From positions 1 through 64,000 of the forward strand of contig CAMUJF010000006.1 of NCBI GenBank assembly GCA_947089135.1: a stretch of DNA of 64,000 nt, given 5' to 3'. Every line of letters starts with the position of its first letter. Positions within the stretch are counted from its first letter, which is position 1. Below the pieces are notes generated by a model. That model saw nothing but the letters and a program-made list of their open reading frames with translations. It searched no databases and was not told the DNA's origin. Made by a program: the position numbers and the translations under genes. Positions 43,349 to 52,270 of this stretch are shown here, piece by piece. The stretch is from an uncultured Clostridia bacterium (lineage in GTDB: Bacteria; Bacillota; Clostridia; Oscillospirales; Ruminococcaceae).

Positions 43349-43891
43349 TTAAAACTCATCCGAAGCCGCGACCATGGTAATATCCAGTTCTGCCGAGGTA
43401 TCCCGTCCGAACATGGAGACCTTGACGTTTACCTTCATATTTTCGGTATCTATGCTTTCGACCTCACCTACGATACCCTCCATAGGACCGGCAGTGATCC
43501 TGACCTTGTCGCCAACCTTAAAGTTAACTTCAAGGGACGCGGGCTTAGCGTCCATATTGACGCCCATAGCAGCCGCTTCCTTATCGGTAAGCGGAATGGG
43601 TTTCGAGCCGGGACCTACAAATCCCGTACAGCCTCTGGTATTTCTCACCACATACCAAGAATCGTCTGTGAGAATCATTTTTACCAGAACATATCCGGGA
43701 AAAACCTTTCTTTCGACCTCGTGCATCTTATTCTTTTCGTTCATTTCCATTACCAGCTCGGTAGGAACCTGAACCTCCTGAATAAGATCATGGAGCTTTC
43801 GGTTGTCAACGACCTTCATGATCGTCTGTGCGACCTTATTCTCATAACCGGAATAAGTGTGAATGACATACCATTTTGCCGATTCTGACAT
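43349..43891 (-). CDS. nusG: Transcription termination/antitermination protein NusG
   Basis: A 180-aa RNA polymerase-associated factor. The NGN domain begins KWYVIHTYSGYENKVAQTI and includes RKVFPGYVLVKM and VRNTRGCTGFVG. The KOW domain contains KVRITAGPMEGIVGEVESID. It regulates pausing and couples transcription to translation. It follows secE after about 165 bp. Confidence 0.96.
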   Translation of the reverse strand: MSESAKWYVIHTYSGYENKVAQTIMKVVDNRKLHDLIQEVQVPTELVMEMNEKNKMHEVERKVFPGYVLVKMILTDDSWYVVRNTRGCTGFVGPGSKPIPLTDKEAAAMGVNMDAKPASLEVNFKVGDKVRITAGPMEGIVGEVESIDTENMKVNVKVSMFGRDTSAELDITMVAASDEF

Positions 43892-44057
43892 AATTAATGA
43901 CCATTCCTTCCCTATTAGAGGTTAGAGATTTAGAGATTCAGAGGTAAGAGACATGGCGCAAGCGGATGTCCGTTTCGATAGATTGTCCTCTGTGTCCGCT
44001 CTCCGTACCCTCAGCTTCCTCTGTTTCGCATCTGCCTTGTTTCGTGCTAAAGTATTT

Positions 44058-44375
44058 TTAACCGCTTGTTTTCGTTGCAAGAGTGAACAGTGCTGTAAGC
44101 GCGCTGTCTATTCCGAATATGACGATGCCGCTTGCGCACATTCCCACAAGAACCACAAACGTGTTGTTTACGACCTTTCTCCATGAAGGCCATGTGACTT
44201 TTTTGATCTCGCTCTTTAAGTCCTTGAAATATTTGACTGCTCCGCCGGGCTTTTTGGCGCCTTTTTTGCCGCCAGCTTTTGCCTTTTCGCGGTCGTTCAC
44301 TATCTTGTTAGCCTTAGCCTCAGCCTGGGCTACAATAGAATTTTTCTTGGACTTGTTATTTTTTGCGTCAGCCAT
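44058..44375 (-). CDS. secE: Preprotein translocase subunit SecE
   Basis: A 105-aa single-pass membrane protein of the SecYEG channel. A Lys/Ala-rich N-terminal extension of about 45 residues precedes the family core VKYFKDLKSEIKKVTWPSWR and one transmembrane helix (NNTFVVLVGMCASGIVIFGI). Start ATG 44375 is preceded by a G-rich site (AGGTGCGGAGA). It sits between rpmG and nusG, the standard order. Confidence 0.95.
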   Translation of the reverse strand: MADAKNNKSKKNSIVAQAEAKANKIVNDREKAKAGGKKGAKKPGGAVKYFKDLKSEIKKVTWPSWRKVVNNTFVVLVGMCASGIVIFGIDSALTALFTLATKTSG

Positions 44376-44389
44376 TCTCCGCACCTCTC

Positions 44390-44539
44390 TTACTTAGTTT
44401 CTTTGTGAAGAGTATGCTTTCTGCAGAACTTACAGTACTTGTTCATTTCAAGCCTGTCCGGATCGTTCTTCTTGTTTTTCTTGGTATTGTAGTTGCGCTG
44501 TTTGCACTCCGTACAAGCCAATGTAATTTTTACTCTCAT
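44390..44539 (-). CDS. rpmG: 50S ribosomal protein L33
   Basis: A 49-aa protein. It begins MRVKITLACTECKQRNYNTK and ends YCKFCRKHTLHKETK, with the two CxxC pairs (CTEC, CKFC) of the zinc-binding L33 form. Start ATG 44539 has an AGGAGG-type site. It heads the rpmG-secE-nusG transcript with a leader of about 340 nt. Confidence 0.96.
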   Translation of the reverse strand: MRVKITLACTECKQRNYNTKKNKKNDPDRLEMNKYCKFCRKHTLHKETK

Positions 44540-44856
44540 ATCGGCACCTCCTATTAGATTGACGATGCTGTACAGCTTTCGGATATTCGGTCTTAAGAAG
44601 CAAGCTTCGGAAAGCGATCTGTTCTGTTGAGAAATTAGAGGATAGAGGTTAGAAGCCGTACCCCCGGTTCTCTCTGGAAAACGTATTTTTGCTTACCGTT
44701 CTGTTTCTTTTCCGTACCTCGGCACTCCGCACCGTTTGCGTTTTCGCAGGGGACGTATTTCCCCTGTGCCTCCCTCTGTGGCTTGGCTCGGGCTGACTCG
44801 CAGGAGCCTTGCTGAGAGACTGATTTCAATTCATAAACGCCCGTAAAAAAGAGCGC
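44540..44856 (-). other. Long leader of the rpmG-secE-nusG transcript
   Basis: About 340 nt between the promoter start point and rpmG hold no gene. Hairpin-capable pieces such as AGGGGAAATACGTCCCCTG are present. A degenerate TTAGAGG/ATAGAGG string (about 44634-44655) recurs before nusG (43913-43950) and atpD (46790-46815). No known ribosomal leader motif was recognised. Confidence 0.5.
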
Positions 44857-44911
44857 AAAAAAATAAGCCTCTGCAAGAGGTAATATTATTATACCTCATT
44901 GCACAGGCTTT
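44857..44911 (-). terminator. Terminator of the atp operon, overlapping the rpmG promoter
   Basis: On the minus strand AAGCCT-G-TGCAA-T-GAGGTA pairs with TACCTC-TTGCA-G-AGGCTT and is followed by seven T residues: about 17 pairs with one mismatch and one bulge. It begins about 20 bp after atpC. Confidence 0.8.
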
Positions 44912-44916
44912 GTCAA
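44888..44916 (-). promoter_or_regulatory. Promoter of rpmG-secE-nusG
   Basis: Minus strand TTGACA (44911-44916), 17-bp spacer, TATAAT (44888-44893): a consensus sigma-A promoter. The spacer is the 5' arm and the -10 box is the loop of the atp terminator. Confidence 0.92.
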
Positions 44917-44933
44917 GTATTTTTTCAAATTTT

Positions 44934-45344
44934 TTATTTATTTCCGGAACCGACGCTGATACGGTTCAAGGCTCTCTGGAGCTTTAATTCGGCAAGATCG
45001 AGCTGATGCTTGTCATGCTGCTCCTTAAGACGTCGTCTTGCGTCCTCCTCGGAGCGCTTTGCCCAGTCAAGGTCGATCTCGTCAGCCCATTCAACGGCGT
45101 TTGCAAGGATAGACACCTTGTTTCCGCCGACCTTGAGCAGTCCCGTAGAAATAGCCGCCACTCTCCAGCTTCCGTCCTCCTGCATTACCTTAAGTGGTCC
45201 CGAAGGCAGGTCGGCGACCAGACTCGTGTGATTCGCCAGTATTCCTATGTCGCCCTCCGTTGTGCGGACGATTATCTGGGACGTTTCACCGTCGAAAAAA
45301 ATCTTTTCGGGCGTTACTACGCTGAGCGAAAATGAAGCTGCCAT
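44934..45344 (-). CDS. atpC: ATP synthase F1 epsilon subunit
   Basis: A 136-aa rotor stalk subunit. The N-terminal beta-sandwich has FSLSVVTPEKIFFDGETSQI and GDIGILANHTSLVADLPSGP; the C-terminal helical hairpin has WAKRSEEDARRRLKEQ. Start ATG 45344 gives an 8-nt gap to AAAGGAG; ATG 45350 is only 2 nt away. It is the last gene of the nine-gene atp operon. Confidence 0.95.
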   Translation of the reverse strand: MAASFSLSVVTPEKIFFDGETSQIIVRTTEGDIGILANHTSLVADLPSGPLKVMQEDGSWRVAAISTGLLKVGGNKVSILANAVEWADEIDLDWAKRSEEDARRRLKEQHDKHQLDLAELKLQRALNRISVGSGNK

Positions 45345-45365
45345 AAACATGACTCCTTTCCGCAG

Positions 45366-46769
45366 TTAAGCGTTTTCTGCGCTTTTAGCTTTTTCGACCA
45401 CTTCGTCAATGGTACCCGCAAACAGGAACGCAGACTCGGGCAGGTCGTCGTGAACGCCGTCAATGATCTCCTTGAAGCCGCGGATAGTTTCCTTAAGAGG
45501 AACATACTTGCCCTGCATACCCGTGAACTGTTCCGCAACGCTGAACGGCTGGGACAGGAAACGCTGTATCTTTCTCGCTCTTGAAACGGTCAGCTTATCC
45601 TCGTCGGAAAGTTCGTCCATACCCATGATAGCGATGATATCCTGAAGCTCCTTGTATCTCTGGAGAATGTTCTGTACCGAACGTGCTACCTCGTAATGCT
45701 CCTGACCCACGATATCGGGAGAAAGAATTCTCGAAGTGGAGTCAAGGGGGTCAACCGCAGGATAAATACCCAGAGAAGCGATATTTCTTGAAAGCGTGGT
45801 AGTTGCGTCAAGGTGAGCAAAAGTCGTTGCGGGAGCAGGGTCTGTCAGGTCGTCGGCAGGAACGTATACAGCCTGTACCGATGTGATAGAGCCCTTGTTT
45901 GTGGATGTGATTCTTTCCTGCAAAGCTCCCATTTCCGTAGCCAAAGTAGGCTGATATCCAACCGCCGAAGGCATACGTCCCAGCAGCGCGGAAACCTCCG
46001 AGCCTGCCTGTGTGAAACGGAAAATATTGTCAATGAACAGAAGCACGTCCTGTCCCTCAACGTCACGGAAATATTCCGCCATGGTAAGTCCCGAAAGACC
46101 TACTCTCATTCTTGCTCCGGGAGGCTCGTTCATCTGACCGTATACAAGCACGGTCTTGTCGATAACTCCCGACTCGGTCATTTCGTTGTAGAGGTCGTTG
46201 CCCTCACGGGTACGCTCTCCAACGCCTGTGAAAACGGAAATACCGTTGTGCTCGTTGGCGATATTGTTGATAAGCTCCTGAATGAGAACGGTCTTGCCAA
46301 CGCCTGCGCCTCCGAACAGACCGATCTTACCGCCCTTAAGATAGGGACAGATAAGGTCTATTACCTTGATACCTGTTTCCAGTATCTCATTTGAAGCTGT
46401 CTGCTCCTCGTAAGCCGGAGGCTCTCTGTGGATAGCCCATCTTTCCTTGGACTGCGGAGCCGGCTTGTTGTCAACCGGTTCGCCAAGCAGGTTGAAAATT
46501 CTTCCCAAGGTCTCATTGCCTACGGGAACGGTGATAGGCGAACCTGTGTCCACCGCGTCAACGCCTCTTACAAGACCGTCCGTGGAAGCCATGGCGATAC
46601 ATCTTACAACGTCGTCGCCTATATGCTGAGCTACCTCGCAGATAAGAGGCTTGCCGTTAAGCTCGATTTCTATAGCATTCAAAAGATTCGGAAGATTGTC
46701 CTTAGTAAACTGGATATCGACTACCGCGCCGATGATCTGAACAACCTTGCCGATATTTTTCTGCGGCAT
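45366..46769 (-). CDS. atpD: ATP synthase F1 beta subunit
   Basis: A 467-aa catalytic subunit. It has Walker A GGAGVGKTV near residue 160, GERTREGNDLY, MNEPPGARMRVGL, Walker B DVLLFIDNIFRFTQAGSEVS, and PAPATTFAHLDATTTLSR. The length is standard. It follows atpG after 203 bp. The start ATG 46769 has AAGGA about 13 nt upstream, a little long. Confidence 0.97.
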   Translation of the reverse strand: MPQKNIGKVVQIIGAVVDIQFTKDNLPNLLNAIEIELNGKPLICEVAQHIGDDVVRCIAMASTDGLVRGVDAVDTGSPITVPVGNETLGRIFNLLGEPVDNKPAPQSKERWAIHREPPAYEEQTASNEILETGIKVIDLICPYLKGGKIGLFGGAGVGKTVLIQELINNIANEHNGISVFTGVGERTREGNDLYNEMTESGVIDKTVLVYGQMNEPPGARMRVGLSGLTMAEYFRDVEGQDVLLFIDNIFRFTQAGSEVSALLGRMPSAVGYQPTLATEMGALQERITSTNKGSITSVQAVYVPADDLTDPAPATTFAHLDATTTLSRNIASLGIYPAVDPLDSTSRILSPDIVGQEHYEVARSVQNILQRYKELQDIIAIMGMDELSDEDKLTVSRARKIQRFLSQPFSVAEQFTGMQGKYVPLKETIRGFKEIIDGVHDDLPESAFLFAGTIDEVVEKAKSAENA

Positions 46770-46972
46770 TTACATAATCATTCCTTCCCTATTAGATGTT
46801 AGAGGGGCAGAGGTAAGATACGCGAACGTTTTGCAATTGTTTTTCTTTCCTCCATACCCCGTAATGCCCATGCAGTAATGGCGCGGAGACCGATTTTAAT
46901 AAACATAACAGGTATCCCCGCGCAAAACAGCCTGCCTGTCAAGCTGCTTTGACTGCCCGCGGAGGCTCTCCG

Positions 46973-47857
46973 CTACTCCTGCGCCGCCGCGCCGCCGACG
47001 ATCTCGGTGATCTCCTGTGTAATAGAAGCCTGACGTGCGCGGTTGTACATCAGCGACAGACCGGAGATCATTTCGCCCGCGTTGTCCGAAGCGTTCTCCA
47101 TAGCTATGCGGCGCGCCGCCTGCTCGGAAGCGAAGCTGTCCACAACGGCACAGAAGATCATGCCGGTGATGTACTTCGGAACGATCGCGTCAAAAACCGA
47201 TTCGGGAGACGGCTCGTATACGGGAAGCTCCCTGACCTTTGATTTTTCTCTGTCGTCGGAGTCCTTTCCGCTTCGCACGTCCATGGGAAGCATAGACAGA
47301 GCCTCAGCCTGCTGAAGAAGCGGGGAAACGTATTCCGTGTGGAAAAGCTCCACCTTGTCTATCTCTCCGCTTACGTATTTCTGCATTATGATGTCGGAAA
47401 TATCCGCCGCGTGGTGTATCTTTAGACTTTCCGCGATATTCGGATAGCTGCCTGCAAGGTCGTAGCCGCGCTTTGTGAAGTACTCGACGGATTTTTTGCC
47501 GACAGCAAGTATCTTCACCTCCGACGAGCCTTTAAGCTCGTCGATACGCGCCTGAGCAAGCTTTAAGATATTGGAGTTAAAGCCTCCCGCAAGACCTCTG
47601 TCTCCTGCGATGACCACCAGCAGAACGGTTTTTGCGTCGCGTTTTTTTGTATATTGTGAGAAGAAGCCGGGGTTTTCCGACTGAATTTCGCACATTGTAT
47701 CATACAGGGCATTAAAGTAGGGACGGGCGTTGTCCGCCTTTTCCTTGGCTTTTCTCAGCTTTGAAGAAGCCACCAGCTCCATCGCCTTGGTGATCTGCAT
47801 GGTGGACTCCACGCTTTTGATACGCCTTTTAATGTCCTTCATATTACCGCTTGCCAA
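46973..47857 (-). CDS. atpG: ATP synthase F1 gamma subunit
   Basis: A 294-aa central rotor shaft. N-terminal helix KDIKRRIKSVESTMQITKAM with ELVASSKLRK, middle VIAGDRGLAGGFNSNILK, C-terminal ENASDNAGEMISGLSLMYNR followed by RQASITQEI. It lies between atpA and atpD as usual. Confidence 0.96.
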   Translation of the reverse strand: MASGNMKDIKRRIKSVESTMQITKAMELVASSKLRKAKEKADNARPYFNALYDTMCEIQSENPGFFSQYTKKRDAKTVLLVVIAGDRGLAGGFNSNILKLAQARIDELKGSSEVKILAVGKKSVEYFTKRGYDLAGSYPNIAESLKIHHAADISDIIMQKYVSGEIDKVELFHTEYVSPLLQQAEALSMLPMDVRSGKDSDDREKSKVRELPVYEPSPESVFDAIVPKYITGMIFCAVVDSFASEQAARRIAMENASDNAGEMISGLSLMYNRARQASITQEITEIVGGAAAQE

Positions 47858-47893
47858 CGGACACCCTCCTTTCTCATATCGTTTCGGGGCAAA

Positions 47894-49408
47894 TTACTTG
47901 TCCGCAAGGAATTTCTTTACAAATTCGGCGATAGTCTCCTTGAGAGCCTCCTCGTTTTCCTTTGTAAGATCCTTTGTTTCCTTGATTGAAGCGATAACGT
48001 CGGGGTGTGCTTCGTCGGCGTACTCAAACAGCTCCTTTTCAAACTCGGAAACCAGTTCAAGGGGAATATCCTTAAGGTAGCCGTGAGTTACCGCGTAAAT
48101 GATGATCACCTGATGCTCAACGGTAAGGGGCGTGTTCCGTCCCTGCTTAAGTACTTCAACAACTCTTTCACCCAGTGCGAGACGATCCTTGGTATCCTTA
48201 TCCAGATCGGAACCGAACTGTGAGAAGGACTGAAGCTCGCGGTACTGTGAATATGTCAGCTTCAGAGAGCCTGAAACCTTTTTCATAGCCTTTATCTGAG
48301 CCGCGCCGCCAACACGTGAAACCGAGATACCGGGGTTTACCGCGGGACGAACGCCGGAGTTGAACAGGTCTGTTTCCAGGAATATCTGGCCGTCGGTAAT
48401 GGAGATAACGTTGGTCGGGATATAAGCGGAAACGTCGCCCGCCTGTGTTTCGATAATAGGCAGAGCCGTCAGAGAGCCGCCGCCGTAGTTTTCGTTAAGG
48501 TTGCAGGCGCGCTCCAACAGACGGGAGTGGAGATAGAAAACGTCTCCGGGATAAGCCTCACGTCCCGGCGGTCTTTTAAGAAGCAGCGAAAGCGTTCTGT
48601 AAGCCACCGCGTGCTTTGAAAGGTCGTCGTAGATACAGAGGACGTCCTTGCCCTGCTCCAGGAAATATTCGCCCATCGCGCAGCCCGAATAGGGAGCTAT
48701 GTACTGCAAAGGAGCAAGCTCCGAAGCGGTAGCTGAAACTACAATTGTGTAGTCCATAGCGCCGTTCTTTTCGAGGGTGTCAACAACGTTTGCAACTGTG
48801 GAGCGCTTCTGTCCGATAGCGACATAGATACAGATAACGTCCTGACCCTTCTGATTAATAATAGTATCAAGCGCGATAGCGGTTTTACCCGTCTGGCGGT
48901 CGCCGATGATAAGCTCACGCTGACCGCGTCCTATCGGTATCATGGAGTCGATAGCCTTGATACCTGTCTGGAGAGGTCTGTTAACGGATTTTCTTGTGAT
49001 AATGCCCGGAGCGATACGCTCGATAGGCATGGTTTTGTCGGTAAGGATCGATCCCTTGCCGTCGATAGGCTGACCCAGGGAGTTTACAACTCTTCCCAGC
49101 AGCTCGTCGCCGACAGGAACGGATACGATCCTGCCTGTGCTTTTAACGGAGTCGCCCTCCTTGATGTCGGCATCGGAGCCCAGCATAACTGCGCCTACGA
49201 AGCCGCGTTCAAGGTTGAGCGCCATTGCGCTCACGCCGTTTTCGAATTCCAGCAGTTCTCCCGACATACATTTTTCAAGACCGTGAATCCTTGCGATACC
49301 GTCGCCCACCGTAACAACGGTGCCCACGTCGGCAAGTTCGATCTTGGATTGATAATTCTTTATCTGATCCTTGATTATGCCTGTAATTTCATCGGGGCGT
49401 AAATCCAT
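47894..49408 (-). CDS. atpA: ATP synthase F1 alpha subunit
   Basis: A 504-aa non-catalytic nucleotide-binding subunit. It has Walker A GDRQTGKTA near residue 170, MIPIGRGQRELIIGDRQ, APYSGCAMGEYFLEQGKDVL, and PAVNPGISVSRVGGAAQIKA. The length is standard. Start ATG 49408 has AAAGGAT-type spacing. Confidence 0.97.
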   Translation of the reverse strand: MDLRPDEITGIIKDQIKNYQSKIELADVGTVVTVGDGIARIHGLEKCMSGELLEFENGVSAMALNLERGFVGAVMLGSDADIKEGDSVKSTGRIVSVPVGDELLGRVVNSLGQPIDGKGSILTDKTMPIERIAPGIITRKSVNRPLQTGIKAIDSMIPIGRGQRELIIGDRQTGKTAIALDTIINQKGQDVICIYVAIGQKRSTVANVVDTLEKNGAMDYTIVVSATASELAPLQYIAPYSGCAMGEYFLEQGKDVLCIYDDLSKHAVAYRTLSLLLKRPPGREAYPGDVFYLHSRLLERACNLNENYGGGSLTALPIIETQAGDVSAYIPTNVISITDGQIFLETDLFNSGVRPAVNPGISVSRVGGAAQIKAMKKVSGSLKLTYSQYRELQSFSQFGSDLDKDTKDRLALGERVVEVLKQGRNTPLTVEHQVIIIYAVTHGYLKDIPLELVSEFEKELFEYADEAHPDVIASIKETKDLTKENEEALKETIAEFVKKFLADK

Positions 49409-49486
49409 TGGAAATAACCATCCTTTCTTGGAGAGACAACGCGCATGGTCAAGACGCGTGATATCTCCCGATTTTCATAATGCGGA

Positions 49487-50029
49487 TCAGGCGATAACGC
49501 CCTTGATCTGCTTCTGAATAGCTTCAAGCTTTGACTTGACCGATCCGTCCATCAAAGTGCCGCCGTAATTCAGCACTATTCCGCCCATAATGGACGGATC
49601 AACGGATTCGTTGAGAATGACCGTCTTTTTGCAGACCGATTCAAGCTTTGCCTTCAGCTTGCTTCTGAGACCGTCCTCAAGCGGAACGCTTGTAACGACT
49701 CTGACTTCGGCAATATTTTTCATTTCGTACCAGCGGTTCTTATAGTCCTCGGCAACTGCGGGGACCGCAGCGGCGCGTCCTTTTTCGGTAAGAACGCAGA
49801 GGAAATTGTAAGTAATGTCCGATATCTTGCCCTTAAAAGCTTTTGCGAGGATATCCAACTTTTCCGCGGCAGTTACCGTCGGAGCTCCGAGAAGCTTCGG
49901 AAATTCGGGGTTATCGCCGAAAATAACCGCCAGAGAATCCAGCTCTTTTTTCACCTCGTCCGCGCAGCCCTGCTCGCAGGCAAGCTCGAAAACCGCTTCC
50001 GAATATACTTTTTCAACCGTACCCGTCAT
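49487..50029 (-). CDS. atpH: ATP synthase F1 delta subunit
   Basis: A 180-aa peripheral-stalk connector between F1 and subunit b. It starts VEKVYSEAVFELACEQG, includes YNFLCVLTEKGRAAAVPAVA, and ends VDPSIMGGIVLNYGGTLMDG. The order between atpF and atpA supports it. Confidence 0.94.
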   Translation of the reverse strand: MTGTVEKVYSEAVFELACEQGCADEVKKELDSLAVIFGDNPEFPKLLGAPTVTAAEKLDILAKAFKGKISDITYNFLCVLTEKGRAAAVPAVAEDYKNRWYEMKNIAEVRVVTSVPLEDGLRSKLKAKLESVCKKTVILNESVDPSIMGGIVLNYGGTLMDGSVKSKLEAIQKQIKGVIA

Positions 50030-50069
50030 AAAGACTGTTCCTTTCCCGAAACGGCGCGGCGACTTTGGG

Positions 50070-50579
50070 TCACTCGCCTATTTCGTCGATAAAGCTCTCG
50101 ATAAGCTGAGTGTGCGTTTTGGGGTCGATCTCCTTTGAGACGACCTGAGACGCGATAGACATTGCAATATCGGAGATCTCATCCTTGATCTGGTTGACAG
50201 CGCGTTTCTTTTCTTTCTCGATATCTGCGTTCGCCTTGTCCACAATACCTTTTGCCTCGTCTCTTGCGCCCGCGATTATCTCGTCGGAACGGGTCTGAGC
50301 CTTTCTTGTGGCGTTCTTGACGATCTCAGCCGACTCCTCCTTGGCGGCGGACAGCTTTTCGGTGTATTCAGCCTCAAGCTGTTTCGCGTTTGACAGCGCG
50401 CTGTCGGCGTCCTCGTAGGTTTTTGCCACCTCGTTTTTGCGGGCGTCAAGCACCGCGTTTACCTTGTCAAACAGAAAATGTTTGAGAACAAGGAACAGAA
50501 TCAAGGCATTCAAGATCGAACCGACAATGGTCGTAAGATCAATTGAAAAGAAATCAAAATTACTGTGCATGACCTGCAT
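50070..50579 (-). CDS. atpF: ATP synthase F0 subunit b
   Basis: A 169-aa stator. One N-terminal membrane helix (LTTIVGSILNALILFLVLKH) is followed by a long charged coiled coil (EVAKTYEDADSALSNAKQLE). Two starts are possible: ATG 50579 is only 3 nt from AGGAGG, ATG 50570 (MHSNFDF) is 12 nt away. Confidence 0.94.
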   Translation of the reverse strand: MQVMHSNFDFFSIDLTTIVGSILNALILFLVLKHFLFDKVNAVLDARKNEVAKTYEDADSALSNAKQLEAEYTEKLSAAKEESAEIVKNATRKAQTRSDEIIAGARDEAKGIVDKANADIEKEKKRAVNQIKDEISDIAMSIASQVVSKEIDPKTHTQLIESFIDEIGE

Positions 50580-50617
50580 CTGCCTCCTATTCCTTAAAAT
50601 TCCGGCGCGGTTACGCG

Positions 50618-50902
50618 TCAGTTAGTGCCTGTGAGGAACTTGAGGAACGGATTTGCAAAAAGCAGGATGATAGCTACGAACAGACCGTAGATACCGGTGG
50701 TCTCCGCAACGGCGCAGCCGATGAACATTGTGGAAGTTGCGGTGCTCTTGATCTCAGGCTGTCTGCCGATGGTTTCGATAGCCTTGCCTACAGCGTAGCC
50801 TTCACCGATACCGGGTCCGATACCTGCGATCATAGCGAGTCCCGCGCCGATAGCCTGACCGGCAAGAACTGTTGCCTGTGCGTTTAATAATGCCTCATTC
50901 AT
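50618..50902 (-). CDS. atpE: ATP synthase F0 subunit c (probable sodium type)
   Basis: A 94-aa rotor-ring hairpin. Helix 1 contains GIGPGIGEGYAVGKA with Glu34; the loop is RQPE; helix 2 contains AVAETTGIYGLF with Glu67, Thr68 and Tyr72. Glu at both positions plus ETTGIY matches the two-carboxylate sodium motif known from Fusobacterium; proton-type rings usually lack the helix-1 carboxylate and the polar Thr/Tyr. Start ATG 50902 has GGAGG 9 nt upstream. Confidence 0.95.
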   Translation of the reverse strand: MNEALLNAQATVLAGQAIGAGLAMIAGIGPGIGEGYAVGKAIETIGRQPEIKSTATSTMFIGCAVAETTGIYGLFVAIILLFANPFLKFLTGTN

Positions 50903-50947
50903 AAAAGTATACCTCCAAAATTTTTTTACGGCGTACATAGAAACGCG

Positions 50948-51691
50948 TTATTCCTTACCCATTTGAATGTAAGCCATAGTCAACATAATAAATACGTAAG
51001 ATTGGATCGCTCCTGAGAAAAGGTCAAAGTAGATAGACAAGACTGCGGGGATACCGACCTGAAAGATGTTGAAAACATAACCCACGTTCTCTATCGGCGG
51101 TATTCCGATAAGGTCATAGATCGCTCCGCTGGCAGCTCCCAGTCCGGCGTAAAGTATCATCGTGATTATCATTCCGCCCGAAACGTTGCCGAACAGACGA
51201 AGAGCCATGGCCACAGGGTTCGCAACCTCGCCGATGATATTGAGCGGGTTTATGAACTGCTTGAAGTAGCCGCCCACACCCATGTACTTAAGCTTGGTGC
51301 AGGTCACAAGCACAAAGGTCATAAACGCAAGCGCGCCTGTAACGCTTATATCCGCCGTAATGCTTCTGAAGCCTATCATAGAAATAAGCGTACCGACTAT
51401 TATATAAGAGAAAACGGCGGCGATGTACGGCGCGTAAGCCAGCGATGACTTATCCATATTGACGGATACCATGTTGTTCACGGTCTTTACTATGTATTCA
51501 GCCGCACACTGACGCTTTGTATCGGGTATTTTTTTCAGATCCTTTGTCAGGATAAGGCAGACCGCCAGAACGATCAGTATTACCAGCCAGCCCGTTACAA
51601 CGGATTCGGACAGCGAAAAAACTATCTCGCCGCTTTCGTCCAAAAGGCAGAACATTCGTCTTGGTCCTTCCACATTTACCTCAAATCCCAT
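50948..51691 (-). CDS. atpB: ATP synthase F0 subunit a
   Basis: A 247-aa stator membrane subunit with the ion half-channels and about five helices. The essential arginine helix is NPVAMALRLFGNVSGGMIIT; the last helix has AVLSIYFDLFSGAIQSYVFI. Its ATG 51691 lies 4 bp after the atpI stop and has a GGGGGG site. Confidence 0.95.
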   Translation of the reverse strand: MGFEVNVEGPRRMFCLLDESGEIVFSLSESVVTGWLVILIVLAVCLILTKDLKKIPDTKRQCAAEYIVKTVNNMVSVNMDKSSLAYAPYIAAVFSYIIVGTLISMIGFRSITADISVTGALAFMTFVLVTCTKLKYMGVGGYFKQFINPLNIIGEVANPVAMALRLFGNVSGGMIITMILYAGLGAASGAIYDLIGIPPIENVGYVFNIFQVGIPAVLSIYFDLFSGAIQSYVFIMLTMAYIQMGKE

Positions 51692-51695
51692 GATT

Positions 51696-52088
51696 TCACC
51701 CCCCTTTCCTTTTTAATGCCGCATGAGCAGTGTAGGCAAGCTTCGGATAAAGCTGAGGTATCGCCGCGGCAACAAGGTTGAGCGACGCGCACTTTATCCC
51801 TGCGAAGAACAGCAGACCCGTTATAAGCAGCCTTATCATATAGGAGCCGAACATATAGCCCTTAGCCGACGCCAAAGGACGCTCTACAGCTCTTTCCGAG
51901 GAAAGCCCCAGAATTATGAAATTGAGCAGCATAACGGACGTTCCCGCAAGAAGTCCCAGCGGGACCTCGGCGCAAAGCCCGTACACAGGCAGCGATATAA
52001 GGTATACCGCGAGGTCGAGAAGAAGCGCTCTGGGCAGAAGAAATTTCAGTTCCCTGCAAATCATTTCGCTGAATAAACGTCCCGCCAT
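51696..52088 (-). CDS. atpI: AtpI-like membrane protein
   Basis: A 130-aa protein with four hydrophobic segments (LLLDLAVYLISLPVYGL; PLGLLAGTSVMLLNFIILGL; MIRLLITGLLFFAGI; ASLNLVAAAIPQLYP). Position as first gene of the atp operon and topology fit AtpI, which assists c-ring assembly. Start ATG 52088 has AAAGG about 12 nt upstream; ATG 52121 lacks a site. Confidence 0.78.
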   Translation of the reverse strand: MAGRLFSEMICRELKFLLPRALLLDLAVYLISLPVYGLCAEVPLGLLAGTSVMLLNFIILGLSSERAVERPLASAKGYMFGSYMIRLLITGLLFFAGIKCASLNLVAAAIPQLYPKLAYTAHAALKRKGG

Positions 52089-52133
52089 AAGAGAAGCCTT
52101 TCCTTTCCTCAGAGCATACAATTATATTTAATT

Positions 52134-52162
52134 ATTATACCAGTTTTATTTTCAAATTTCAA
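52134..52162 (-). promoter_or_regulatory. Promoter of the atp operon
   Basis: Minus strand TTGAAA (52157-52162), 17-bp spacer, TATAAT (52134-52139). It is divergent from the tRNA-Pro promoter. Confidence 0.85.
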
Positions 52163-52229
52163 CTGTTTTGGTATAATTTATTTTTTACCGGCGGAAAATT
52201 TTAGAGTATTCTTTTGTTAAAAAAAGTAC

Positions 52230-52258
52230 TTGACAAATTAGAATAAATGCTATATAAT
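52230..52258 (+). promoter_or_regulatory. Promoter of tRNA-Pro
   Basis: TTGACA (52230-52235), 17-bp spacer, TATAAT (52253-52258), 12 bp before the tRNA. Confidence 0.9.
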
Positions 52259-52270
52259 AAAAAAGTTATA

